Source: Thermoanaerobaculum sp964488355 (GTDB lineage: Bacteria > Acidobacteriota > Thermoanaerobaculia > Thermoanaerobaculales > Thermoanaerobaculaceae). Taken from it: a stretch of 64,000 nucleotides of DNA. The stretch is taken from positions 1 through 64,000 of the forward strand of contig CAZAUJ010000006.1 in the NCBI GenBank assembly GCA_964488355.1, read 5' to 3'. Below, piece after piece: positions 53,887 through 62,864 of the stretch (its first letter is position 1; every line of letters begins with the position of its first letter). The notes under the pieces were generated by a model. It was not told where the DNA came from. It worked only from the letters and a program-made list of their open reading frames with translations, and ran no database searches. The translations under genes and the position numbers were made by a program.

Positions 53887-55710
53887 ATGTGTGGCATTTT
53901 CGGCTTTGCTGGCCTCCTGACTCCCCTTTCCGTGGAGGAGAGGAAGCTTGCTTTGCAGCGGTTGCACCACCGAGGGCCCGATTCCCAGGGCTTTGTGGGC
54001 GGCCGGAACTGGGGTTTGGGGGCTTGCCGACTCGCCATTGTGGATTTGGTAGCGGGAGACCAGCCGGTGCGCAACGAGAGCGGCGAAGTCCACGCCGTTT
54101 TCAACGGGGAGATTTACAACTACCGCGAGCTGGCCCAAACCCTGCGCGCTCATGGGCACCGCCTGCGCTCCTCGGGAGACACTGAGCTTTTGGTCCACCT
54201 TTGGGAGGAGGAAGGGCGCGGTTTTCTGCGACACCTGCGGGGTATGTACGCCCTTGCCCTTGTGGATGAGCGGACGCAAAAGCTGTTCCTGGCCCGCGAC
54301 CGGATAGGCAAGAAGCCGCTTTATTGGCTCCGTCGGCGGGGAGGAATCATCTTTGCTTCGGAGCTCAAAGCCCTTCGACCCTTTGCCGAGTCCTGGTTGG
54401 TGGACCCGGAGGCCCTGGCCAGCTTTCTCACTTTTGGTTTCGTACCGGAGGGCAGCTGCTTCGTTCGGGGGGTGGAGAAGCTGGCCCCCGGGCACTGGCT
54501 GGAGCTGGACTTGCCCACCGGCGAACTGCGTAGCGGGAGCTTGCCCCCTTTTTCATTTCCCTCGGTGGTCATTCACGACCAGGAGATGGCCCGCCGGCAG
54601 CTGATGGCGGTGCTCACGGACGCCACCGCCCTCCGCCTACGCGCCGATGTGCCGGTGGCGATTTTCCTCTCCGGCGGTTTGGACTCGGCCACCGTGGCAG
54701 CCGTGGCCGCGCGCTTGGGTGCGAGCCCCACCCTTCTCTTCGTGGACCTGGGCGATCGCGGGGAGCGCCAGCGAGCTGCAGCCACCGCAGCGAAGTTGGG
54801 TTTGCCCTTGGAAGCCATCGAGGGGGAAAGAGCACCGAGCCCCGAGCTGCTGCCGCGCTTGGCCGAGGTGTTTGACGAGCCCTTGGCCGACCCTTCGGTG
54901 GTCCCTACCTACTTCCTCGCCCGGGCGGCAGCCACCAAAGTGAAGGTGGTGCTCAACGGCGATGGTGGGGACGAGCTGCTGGCGGGTTACCGCCGTTTCC
55001 TCCTGGCGCAGCTCGCCTCCGAGGCTTTCACACGCCAGTTAGCCTTGGCGGTCCTTGCCATGGGCGCCGTGCTCACAGGCAACTACTGGTGGGTCAGGCG
55101 CTTCCGTCAGGGAGGGAAGGGGGCCGATGGGGGCTACCTGGCTTGGGGCCCGGTGAAGTTCCGACCCGAGGAAACCGCTTTGGTGCTGGGCATGCGTCCC
55201 GCACTTAAGCCCTACTTCCAGCTGGTGAACCAAGCACCTGGCGACTCCCCGGTCAACCGCATGCGTGCTTTGGAGTTGTTTTTTTTCTTGCCCGGGGACT
55301 TGCTGGTTAAGATGGACCGCGCCACCATGGCCAACTCCTTGGAGGCGCGGTCGCCCTTTCTTGACCAGGAGGTGGTGTCTTTGGCCTTGAGCCTGGCGCC
55401 CAGCCTGCTCCTCCGCCGGGGCCGGACCAAGTGGTTTCTGCGACGGGCCACGCGCGGGCTGGTGCCGGAGGTGGTGCGGCGGGGTCCCAAGCGGGGCTTT
55501 GAACCGCCCCTGGGTGAGTGGCTCGCAGGCCCTTGGCGTGAGGAGGTGGCGCGGCTTTTCCGGGATCCCAGCTGCCGCATCCGCGGCTTTTTACGCATGG
55601 GCCCCCTGGAACGGGTTCTCGGGCAGCTCAAGCGGCAGGATCCACCTCGGCACGCCAGGGCGCTTTTCACCCTCCTGACCCTGGAGCACTGGCTGGAGCG
55701 CTGGGTCTAG
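53887..55710 (+). CDS. asnB: Asparagine synthetase (glutamine-hydrolysing)
   Basis: A 607-residue enzyme. Cys2 begins the glutaminase domain (MCGIFGFAG, residues 1-230; HRGPD and NGEIYNYREL are typical), followed by the ATP-dependent synthetase domain with the PP-loop SGGLDSATVAAVA near residue 260 and the NGDGGDELLAGYRR block. It converts aspartate and glutamine to asparagine, though related amidotransferases in glycan clusters modify sugars instead. It neighbours two membrane GT-C-like genes. Stop overlaps the convergent gene by four bases. Confidence 0.92.
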   Translation: MCGIFGFAGLLTPLSVEERKLALQRLHHRGPDSQGFVGGRNWGLGACRLAIVDLVAGDQPVRNESGEVHAVFNGEIYNYRELAQTLRAHGHRLRSSGDTELLVHLWEEEGRGFLRHLRGMYALALVDERTQKLFLARDRIGKKPLYWLRRRGGIIFASELKALRPFAESWLVDPEALASFLTFGFVPEGSCFVRGVEKLAPGHWLELDLPTGELRSGSLPPFSFPSVVIHDQEMARRQLMAVLTDATALRLRADVPVAIFLSGGLDSATVAAVAARLGASPTLLFVDLGDRGERQRAAATAAKLGLPLEAIEGERAPSPELLPRLAEVFDEPLADPSVVPTYFLARAAATKVKVVLNGDGGDELLAGYRRFLLAQLASEAFTRQLALAVLAMGAVLTGNYWWVRRFRQGGKGADGGYLAWGPVKFRPEETALVLGMRPALKPYFQLVNQAPGDSPVNRMRALELFFFLPGDLLVKMDRATMANSLEARSPFLDQEVVSLALSLAPSLLLRRGRTKWFLRRATRGLVPEVVRRGPKRGFEPPLGEWLAGPWREEVARLFRDPSCRIRGFLRMGPLERVLGQLKRQDPPRHARALFTLLTLEHWLERWV

Positions 55711-57215
55711 AGAGCCAGCTTGGGCAGGCGATAGGCTTCCACCACCCGCACCGGAAAGCCCCGCGCGCGAAAGCCGGCCACGCTTGCCCCCAGGTCAGGC
55801 TCGTCCGAGGCCAACAGCGAGAAGCCTTTGGTGGTGTACATGAGGGCCGCCCCTCGGCGGCCCCTGACCCTTTCCTCGTCCTTTACCGGCCGCACCGCGA
55901 GACGCTCGTCGTCCATGACCCATTGGAAGAGGGCGGCTGCATCGATGAGGCCGCCTGGGTCGCTGCCCCTGACGTACAAGAGCTTGGGCCAGCCCTCCAC
56001 GGAGAGAGCAACATCCCGCAACACGTTGGTGCCATCGGCGCGCACGATAGCCACCGGTCGGTCAGTGGGAAAGAGGGCCTTGGCTTTTTCCGCGTGCTGC
56101 ACCAGATGAGCATGGGCTTGCGAGACCCGCCGCCAATCGCGCAAGTCGGCGCGAACCACCATCACCTGGGCTGCCAGCACCAAGGGGCAAAGGCCGGCGG
56201 CAGCAATCAGTAAGGTTTTGCGCCCGGTGACTCCCGCCTTGGTCCTCAACCACCGGGCATGAGCCGCCAGAAGAAAGAGAAAGCCGGCGTAGGGAATGGC
56301 GGCGTAACGTGCAGGCAGGTAAGGCACGAACAGGGTGGGTAGGAGGGGAGCAGCGAGGAAAAAAGCACCCACAGAGCCGAGGGGGTCCCGCCGAGCCACC
56401 ACCAGGGCCACCAAAAGGCCAGTCAGTACCAAAGCCAGCACGCCTCGCCAGGACAAGGGAAACACTACCGGCACGGGCGTCTCCATTTGGAAGAAAGCCG
56501 CCAGCATGTGGGGAATTTTGCGCAGGCTTGCCAGCTCGTAGCGGAAGTAGCTCTTGTCTCCAGGAAAGGCGAGGAAGTAAGCCACCACATAGGTGCCTGA
56601 AAGAAGAGCGGTCGGGAGGGAAGCTTTCAGGCTTTCCCGTAAGCTTTTCTTCCCCGCGCCATAAGCCAAGGAGAATACCAAGAGGGGTGTGACTACCCAG
56701 GTTTCCTTACTCGCCACCGCCAAGGCAAGAGCTAGAAGCCGGCTCTTACTTCCCCTCGGCCCCTCCCTGAGAGAGCTGACAACGAGCCAGGCCCAGGCAA
56801 CCAGCAGCAAGTTCTCAAAGCGAATCGCCACGGAAACGGCGCTTTCCTCGGAAAAAGGTGACAGCGCCCACAGGCTCGCCACCGCCCAGCGCGCAAAAAC
56901 CCCCAGCCCAAGCTTTCCGGCGGCACCGGCCAACGCCACCGCCGCGAGCCACTGCAGCAGCAGGTTTGTCAGGTGATAACCTCCAGCCCAGCGGCCCCAA
57001 AGCAAACGATCGGCCACCAAGGTCCAGGTGTTCGCGGGGCGGTAAAAACTGTCCAGGTCAGCCAGCAAGAAGCGCAGCACATGGGTAGCTCGGTGGGCGT
57101 GCTGGACCCATTGGTAATCATCGCCCATCAGGGCAAAGGACAGGGCGGGTCGATACAGGAGAATGAGGGCCAGCAGGAGGAACAACGCAAGCAAGCTGCT
57201 GAGGACTCTCGCCAT
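55707..57215 (-). CDS. GT-C-like polytopic membrane protein
   Basis: A 502-residue protein with about ten TM segments. After the first TM come GDDYQWVQH and LLADLDSFYRPANTW, an acidic loop of the kind that binds a metal or lipid-phosphate donor in PMT/ArnT-type GT-C glycosyltransferases. The C-terminal 110 residues form a soluble periplasmic domain. Substrate unknown. Shares layout and motif positions with the divergent gene at 57263, so they are paralogues. Confidence 0.65.
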   Translation of the reverse strand: MARVLSSLLALFLLLALILLYRPALSFALMGDDYQWVQHAHRATHVLRFLLADLDSFYRPANTWTLVADRLLWGRWAGGYHLTNLLLQWLAAVALAGAAGKLGLGVFARWAVASLWALSPFSEESAVSVAIRFENLLLVAWAWLVVSSLREGPRGSKSRLLALALAVASKETWVVTPLLVFSLAYGAGKKSLRESLKASLPTALLSGTYVVAYFLAFPGDKSYFRYELASLRKIPHMLAAFFQMETPVPVVFPLSWRGVLALVLTGLLVALVVARRDPLGSVGAFFLAAPLLPTLFVPYLPARYAAIPYAGFLFLLAAHARWLRTKAGVTGRKTLLIAAAGLCPLVLAAQVMVVRADLRDWRRVSQAHAHLVQHAEKAKALFPTDRPVAIVRADGTNVLRDVALSVEGWPKLLYVRGSDPGGLIDAAALFQWVMDDERLAVRPVKDEERVRGRRGAALMYTTKGFSLLASDEPDLGASVAGFRARGFPVRVVEAYRLPKLAL

Positions 57216-57262
57216 CGGGTGCCCATGTTAGCGGGAGTTGGGGCCCTTGTTACCATCAGCCC

Positions 57263-58768
57263 ATGCAATGGTCGCGAGCGCAGCGGCATTTTTGTTGGTT
57301 AGGCGCAGCGGGTCTCTTCCTTTGGGTTTTTGCGCCCACCTTGGCTTGGGGACCCATCGCCGAAGATCTTCAATGGGCCTATAAGGGTTGGACGGCCCGC
57401 CATAATCCCGCTAGCTTTTTTCAGCCTTTTCATCAGCACTATCGCCCTGCTGTGTTGGCCTTGTTTGCTTTTGCTGCCAACGTTTTTGGCGATTGGTGGC
57501 TGGGATACCGCGTGCTGGCTTGGGTCCTGCTGGCGGTGCTGTTGTGGGTTGCGGCCCGGTTTCTGAAGCAGAGGACGAGCCTGCCGGAATGGCTTGTGCC
57601 CTCGCTTTTCGTTACGTGGCTGGTCTCTCCGCTCGCCGACGAGGTGCTCTTTGTTACCTGCGAAGCGCAGCAGGTGCTTTACGCCATTGGGGTTCTGTGG
57701 ACCTTGGGCAAGGTGGACCGTTCCGGCCGGCAAAAAGGGTTTTGGTGGGCACTGACCCTCGCCTTCGCAAGTAAGGAGGAGGCCATCGTGCTTTTACCCC
57801 TGTTGGTAGCCCAGGATAGGCTGCTTTTCGGTCTCTCGTGGCGGCAGGTCTTGCGACGCGCTTTGCCGCTGGCGACTTTTTGCCTCGCCTTCCTTGCTGC
57901 CTATAAGGCTCTCACCGCCTTTCAGGCCTCCTGGTTTTACCAAAATCCCTGGCTCGCTCCCCTTAACTTTGGCACCACCTGGCCTGCTTTTTGGCACTTT
58001 CATGGGCCGGTGCTGGGGAAATACGCCGTGGCTTTGCAAAGCACGTGGCCTTGGATGGTCCTTTCTCTTGTGGCAACCGCTTTGCTGCTGCTGGCCACAT
58101 TCGGCCGCGACCGGATGCCTGCCTTCGGCTTTGTGGCCGCTGGTCTTTCGTTGCTGCCCACGCTTCCCGCCAATTTGCAGGTGCCGCGATACACCTTCCT
58201 GCCCTACTTCTTTTTCCTTGCTGCCGTCCTCAGCGGAGCCCTTGCGCTGGTGCACAGGATGCGGCGGCGGTGGTTGACGCTGGTGTTTGTGCTCGGCTGG
58301 TTTTCTGCCCTGGTCAACGACGTGAGCGTCGCACGGGCCGACCGCCAGGACTGGGACAGGTTCCGGCGGCTGTCAGTGGTGCTGGAGGAGGAGCTGGAAC
58401 CCGTGCTGGACGCCCTGCGGCAGGGTAAGGGCACCCTTCTGGTGCGAGGCGCGGATACCCTGCCGTTGAGCCAGCTCTATCGCAGCCCCAGGGGAATTGC
58501 AAAGGTTTACTTTCCTCGCCCGGACGATCCGTACGGCGTGGTGTCGGTCAGTGCCGTAGTCAGCTGGAAGCTTCGCCGCGAGGGCGTGGCGGCGGTTCGG
58601 TGCCACGGGGAAGGCTGCCCCCAACCGCAAGCTGCCTTCCGCCATGAGGTTGGGGGTTTCCTGCCTATGGAGCCGACCGCGCCGCTTCCCGGGGAGCTCT
58701 TCGGTGCAGGTAGGGTCTTGCTGGCGCCCCTTCCGGCACGAAGCTTCCACCCGCAGGCGTTTCCCTAG
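57263..58768 (+). CDS. GT-C-like polytopic membrane protein, paralogue
   Basis: A 501-residue protein with the same layout as its divergent neighbour: N-terminal TM, AEDLQWAYKGW, then FFQPFHQHYRPAVL, about ten TM segments and a soluble C-terminal domain. The acidic pair reads ED in place of DD, a conservative change at the presumed donor-binding loop. Start ATG 57263 lies 47 bases from the start of the divergent gene. Likely lipid-linked sugar transferases working on envelope glycans; this is inferred from fold only. Confidence 0.65.
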   Translation: MQWSRAQRHFCWLGAAGLFLWVFAPTLAWGPIAEDLQWAYKGWTARHNPASFFQPFHQHYRPAVLALFAFAANVFGDWWLGYRVLAWVLLAVLLWVAARFLKQRTSLPEWLVPSLFVTWLVSPLADEVLFVTCEAQQVLYAIGVLWTLGKVDRSGRQKGFWWALTLAFASKEEAIVLLPLLVAQDRLLFGLSWRQVLRRALPLATFCLAFLAAYKALTAFQASWFYQNPWLAPLNFGTTWPAFWHFHGPVLGKYAVALQSTWPWMVLSLVATALLLLATFGRDRMPAFGFVAAGLSLLPTLPANLQVPRYTFLPYFFFLAAVLSGALALVHRMRRRWLTLVFVLGWFSALVNDVSVARADRQDWDRFRRLSVVLEEELEPVLDALRQGKGTLLVRGADTLPLSQLYRSPRGIAKVYFPRPDDPYGVVSVSAVVSWKLRREGVAAVRCHGEGCPQPQAAFRHEVGGFLPMEPTAPLPGELFGAGRVLLAPLPARSFHPQAFP

Positions 58769-58774
58769 GCCCGT

Positions 58775-60772
58775 TTACTCGTGGTGCCGGGGCCGCTCCT
58801 GAGCGGGCTTGGCGCCTCGAGGCGAAGCCGGAGCCGAGCTGCTGCTGGAGCGCGGGGATGAGCTTGGTGGCGCGCCGCTGTACGTACGGGGAGCCACAGC
58901 CCTGGGCTGGTCGCCGGCAGGTGACCTGGGAAGTGTGGCGCGGGGCTCGCTAGCGCGGGGCACCACCGGTACCCCGCTGTCGCCCCGTGGGACCCAGCGC
59001 CGGGGCTCGGCGGATCGGGGGATGGTCGCTTCGCCTCCGCGGCTGCGAGGGGAGGGCAAGGACCATTCGTCCCGACCCGACGGTGCATGTGGCGATCCGC
59101 TGCGGAGGACCTGGCGCCCGGGCAACGGCTCCTCGCCAGAGGCTGGTTCTCGCCGTGGCTCCCAGGAGCTAGGCCTTCGAGTTACCGGCGCTGCCGGAGG
59201 TGGCACCGCCGGCGGGTTGGTGAGTCGCTCCGGCGAGGGCCGGCTGCTTCCCCGGCTGCTTCCAATGGGCTCCCGAGGGCTGCCGTCCCGCTGGGAGCGT
59301 TCGGGCAGAACTTCCCTTTCCGCTGCCCTGGGAGGTGGAGAGGATTGTCCGCCGCTCAGGGGCTGCTGCGGGCGCAGGAACTCACTGGTGCGACGCGGGG
59401 GAAGCGCCTCGCCAATCCGGTTGGCACCGGTGGGCTCGCGGCGCAAGAATTCAGTGACCTCCCGGGTGCTGGCTCGATCCTGGCCGGCAAAGACCTCCCG
59501 CAGGGCCGGACCGTTTTGACCCCTGCTGGGAGCGGGTGCCAACAACGGCCCAGAGCGCACATAGGCTTCGCGTTTGGGACCCAGGCTCTGCAGCACGCGC
59601 TCGGGCGCCAAACGTACCCGTTCGACGTGGGCGTAGGTGAAGCGGTCTTCGGGAACGAAGGTCCAAGGCCGGTGGTCAATGTGCCCGAGGCGAACCCTGC
59701 CGGAAAAGTCGAAACTCACCTCTGTCCAACGGTGCGGGTGGTGCGTGTGATGCCCTCCGTGCCGCCACCACCACCAGTCGTAGTAACCCCGTGGACACCA
59801 GCCTATGTAGCCGGGGGTGTAAATCCAGTGAACCCAGGCGGGCGACCAAACCGGATCCCAGAACCACACCCAGCCAAAACTCACGGAGAAGTACCAGGAG
59901 CCGTAGTGGTAGGGGTACCAACCCCAAGGCTCGTAAGAGACCCAGCACCAGCCGGTGGGTGTCCAGTACCAACGCCCGTAGAGGTAGGGGACCCAGGTAA
60001 TGGTTACCCGCGGCCGCCATCCCCAGCTGTCCAGATCGGCCACGTAGACCCAATCGCCGTAGGCGTCTAAGACGTACGCCCGAGGTGCTTCGGCCACGTA
60101 TCGGGCTGTTCGGGAGTTGCTGGGCGGAAGTCTCCGCTCCAGTACCCATCGCCAAAAGTCATCCTCGTCCCCGTACCAGCTTTCCCGCTGCAGCTCCTCG
60201 CCATTGGCCACCCAGGCGGCAAACCCAGCCCGCAGCAACACCGAGCCCATGCCCGCGGGCAGCTCCGCCGCACCCCGAAAGGCGCCAACGCGCAGCTGGT
60301 CGCGCACCAGTTCCAGCCGGTAGAGGCCGCCGTGCGTGAGGTACACCGTGCCCGCGGGCGAGTCCACCCGCAGGCTGGGTGCGGAAGCAGCCACTTCCAC
60401 CGCCAGGTTGCCGAAAGCCAGGTAGATGACCGTGCGAGGTGAGTCGGTCCCGCGCGAGCGAGCGATAGCGTCAAAATCGACCGTGGTGAGCTGGTCCAAC
60501 CAGACGGTGCTGCCGTCGGCCAGCTGAATTTCCATCCGGGCACCTCGGGCGGTCTCGAGCCGGTCCCCGGGGAGCACCGGCATGTTAACCACCGCGTCTA
60601 GCGTTTCGTGCTGGCTTGCCGGCGCAATAGTGGCGTACCGTTCAAGGTACGAGATGTAGCTTAGCGAGGTCAGGGAATCGTCGCCCTCCGAGGTGCGCGC
60701 CGTCTGCCCCCAGAGACCTTGGGCCAGGAAAACGCCGGAAAGTGCTACCAACGAGAGCTTCCAGCGCCGCAT
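58775..60772 (-). CDS. FecR-domain, DUF6600-type aromatic-rich exported protein
   Basis: A 665-residue exported protein. Signal peptide at 1-22 (LWGQT), FecR-like domain at about 60-195 (PGDRLETARGARMEIQLADGSTVWLDQLTTVDF), then an extreme aromatic block (about 260-345) in which 18 Trp and 10 Tyr occur in a 71-residue stretch (GRWYWTPTGW to the final WWWW), followed by a Pro/Ser/Arg-rich C-terminal half without stable structure. Such proteins occur mostly in Acidobacteria and Planctomycetes-like genomes and are thought to be envelope-associated. Start ATG 60772 with GGAAGGGAGG site; the in-frame extension to 60805 is less likely. Confidence 0.85.
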   Translation of the reverse strand: MRRWKLSLVALSGVFLAQGLWGQTARTSEGDDSLTSLSYISYLERYATIAPASQHETLDAVVNMPVLPGDRLETARGARMEIQLADGSTVWLDQLTTVDFDAIARSRGTDSPRTVIYLAFGNLAVEVAASAPSLRVDSPAGTVYLTHGGLYRLELVRDQLRVGAFRGAAELPAGMGSVLLRAGFAAWVANGEELQRESWYGDEDDFWRWVLERRLPPSNSRTARYVAEAPRAYVLDAYGDWVYVADLDSWGWRPRVTITWVPYLYGRWYWTPTGWCWVSYEPWGWYPYHYGSWYFSVSFGWVWFWDPVWSPAWVHWIYTPGYIGWCPRGYYDWWWWRHGGHHTHHPHRWTEVSFDFSGRVRLGHIDHRPWTFVPEDRFTYAHVERVRLAPERVLQSLGPKREAYVRSGPLLAPAPSRGQNGPALREVFAGQDRASTREVTEFLRREPTGANRIGEALPPRRTSEFLRPQQPLSGGQSSPPPRAAEREVLPERSQRDGSPREPIGSSRGSSRPSPERLTNPPAVPPPAAPVTRRPSSWEPRREPASGEEPLPGRQVLRSGSPHAPSGRDEWSLPSPRSRGGEATIPRSAEPRRWVPRGDSGVPVVPRASEPRATLPRSPAGDQPRAVAPRTYSGAPPSSSPRSSSSSAPASPRGAKPAQERPRHHE

Positions 60773-60817
60773 AACGACCTCCCTTCCGCTAAAGGAAGTA
60801 AGCAAGTCCCGTGCCAG

Positions 60818-61513
60818 TCATCCCTCGGCCAGGGTCACCAGCTGTTGAACCTGCCGCACTTTGACGACGGTCTTGGGAGGGTAGTAGCCACTCCGCAGGG
60901 TCGCGTTGGGGTAGGTGAGGCATCCGGGGGCCAGGAGCACGCCTGGATTGGTCACCGTGTTGCAGCCGGTCTTGCAGTCGTCACCCAGGATGGCGCCCAG
61001 CTTGCGCAGACCGGTATGGACCGCGCGCTGGCCTATGGGGATGGCTATTTCTCTCCCCACGTTTTTGACGTTCGAGAGAATCGTGCCGGCGCCGAGGTTG
61101 ACCCGCGCGCCCAAAATTGAGTCGCCCAGGTAGTTTTGGTGGGGCGCATGGGCACCGGGCAAAAGAATGGCGTTCTTCAGCTCCGAGTGGGCGCCCACCA
61201 CCGCCCCTTCACCCAGCAGCACGGGACCTCGTAAGTACGCGCCCGTGCGGATACGGCAACCGTGGTCGATAAGGGCAGGGCCGTGTATGACCACACCCGG
61301 CTCCATTTCCACCCCTTCCCCCACGAACACCGGCCCTTTCAAAATGTGGACCCCAGTGGGAATGGGAGAAAGCAGGCGCCAATCATCCCAGCTGGCGAGG
61401 TACCGCGCAAGCCCCGTGGCCACTGGCGCCCACACGGGTTCGTGCTGGCTGAAGAGGGAACGATGGCGAAAGGTGCGCAAGTCGAAGTAGTGCTCTGGTT
61501 GCAGTTCCTTCAT
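60818..61513 (-). CDS. Left-handed beta-helix acyl/nucleotidyl transferase-like protein (GlmU C-terminal type)
   Basis: A 231-residue protein whose central part repeats hexapeptides (VFVGEGVEMEPGVVIHGPALIDHGCRIRTGAYLRGPV, given in part) followed by HSELKNAILLPGAHAPHQNYLGDSILG. HAPHQNYLGDS corresponds to the GlmU acetyltransferase segment with the catalytic His and the metal/CoA contacts, and NLGAGTILSNVKN resembles its continuation. The uridylyltransferase domain is absent. Probably acetylates a sugar or aminoacyl substrate. ATGA overlap with the upstream phosphatase gene's stop marks coupling. Confidence 0.75.
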   Translation of the reverse strand: MKELQPEHYFDLRTFRHRSLFSQHEPVWAPVATGLARYLASWDDWRLLSPIPTGVHILKGPVFVGEGVEMEPGVVIHGPALIDHGCRIRTGAYLRGPVLLGEGAVVGAHSELKNAILLPGAHAPHQNYLGDSILGARVNLGAGTILSNVKNVGREIAIPIGQRAVHTGLRKLGAILGDDCKTGCNTVTNPGVLLAPGCLTYPNATLRSGYYPPKTVVKVRQVQQLVTLAEG

Positions 61514-62781
61514 GGTTTGCCAGTATACCTTTCAGGGGATTGGCTTTCTTCCGCCATCAGCCGGCGCAAGACCACGAGGGTTTGGTCATCGGCGGGGACG
61601 GCTTCCCCCGAGTAACTGGCAGTGGCGGCAAAAACAGTCCGGACGATATTTTTTGCTGGTTCATGGCGATGGCGGCGTACCAGGCGAATTAGCCGCTCGA
61701 TGCCGAACTCTTCCCCTGTCCGATGGTGGAGACACTCGGTGATCCCGTCGGTGTACAGCACCAGGAGATCGCCCGGCTCCAGGTGCGCAAAGCCCCGTAC
61801 GTAGGTTGCCCGGTCCGAAGGACCCAAGACCATGCCGCCCTCGCGCAGGAACAGAACCTTGCCGTCGCGTTTCAGCACAAAGGGTGGCACGTGACCTGCG
61901 TTCACGTACACCAAGTTGCCGTTGGACTCCACCTCCCCCACGAAAAGGGACACGAATTTGGAGGCCAACTGGGAGCGGTTGATGATCGTGGCCAACCGCT
62001 CCACCGTCCTCACCAGCTTGAAGTCTCTCGCTAGGCCCATACGCAGACCCACGTATACGTCCCGGACCTGCAGGGCAGCTGGTAACCCATGTCCCGAGGC
62101 GTCAGCCACGGCCAGGGTAAAGATTTCCGGCGAAAGGGGAATGAAGTCGTAGAAGTCCCCACCCACAACCTCTGCAGGCCGCGAGCCGGCGGCCAAATCG
62201 AAGCCGGGATACTCAGGAACCCTTTTTGGCAGGATCGAGCTTTGGATACGGAGGGCGTCCTGGAGGATCTCGTCGAACCTCTCCTGTCGCAGCTTTTGCG
62301 TGATCGCCAGGCGCACGATGTTGAGCGAGGCCGCCAGCTCCTCCTCGTTTCCCCGAGTTGGGTCCACGTCAAAGGAGATGAGGTACTCGCCCTCCCCCAG
62401 GGCAATGGCGGCAAAGCGCTCGCCGGTTCCCAGGGCCCGCTCCAGGGACGGGTCAGCGCCAGGGGCGTTGCGGTCCATGACCAAAAGCCCTCGCTCGAGA
62501 AGCTCTTGAATGGGGCCATAGCTTTGCGGCACCCGAACTCCGGGGGGAGCGGTGGCCGTGCGGCCAAAGGTCTCCACCAGCTCGTAATGGATGCCGTCCA
62601 AGCGGTAGATTCTCCCGCCGACCAACCCCAGCTCGTGGCCGAAGTTGCGCAGCATGTGGTCGGCGGCGGTGCGGATGGTGGCCAGGGGGGTGTCGCCCTG
62701 CTCGATGGCGGAAAGCGTGCGGGCTACGCGGCGGAAAAGGGATTTGGGCGAAGAGGTAGCAGTCAGCGTGGTTTTGGGCAT
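61510..62781 (-). CDS. GAF-PP2C (SpoIIE/RsbU-type) serine phosphatase
   Basis: A 423-residue phosphatase with an N-terminal GAF-like sensor part (about 15-175) and a C-terminal PP2C-type SpoIIE domain from about 195: AGSRPAEVVGGDFYDFIPL gives the first metal Asp, VADASGHGLPAAL the second, LYTDGITE and DDQTLVVL the third and fourth. It dephosphorylates a Ser/Thr on an anti-anti-sigma-like protein or related target. Start is ATG 62781; an in-frame extension to 62862 is not preceded by a site. Confidence 0.88.
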   Translation of the reverse strand: MPKTTLTATSSPKSLFRRVARTLSAIEQGDTPLATIRTAADHMLRNFGHELGLVGGRIYRLDGIHYELVETFGRTATAPPGVRVPQSYGPIQELLERGLLVMDRNAPGADPSLERALGTGERFAAIALGEGEYLISFDVDPTRGNEEELAASLNIVRLAITQKLRQERFDEILQDALRIQSSILPKRVPEYPGFDLAAGSRPAEVVGGDFYDFIPLSPEIFTLAVADASGHGLPAALQVRDVYVGLRMGLARDFKLVRTVERLATIINRSQLASKFVSLFVGEVESNGNLVYVNAGHVPPFVLKRDGKVLFLREGGMVLGPSDRATYVRGFAHLEPGDLLVLYTDGITECLHHRTGEEFGIERLIRLVRRHRHEPAKNIVRTVFAATASYSGEAVPADDQTLVVLRRLMAEESQSPERYTGKP

Positions 62782-62864
62782 AATGGCCGCACTCCTGCAC
62801 CGTCTAACGGTGCTCGGCAAGCTTACACCAGCTCGGTGAAAGCTCGGGGGGCGCTGACGCACGC

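Noticed and set aside
59087..60070. Plus-strand open frame of 327 codons opposite the FecR/DUF6600 gene
   Set aside because: Antisense of the aromatic-rich coding sequence; Pro/Gly-rich with no motifs.
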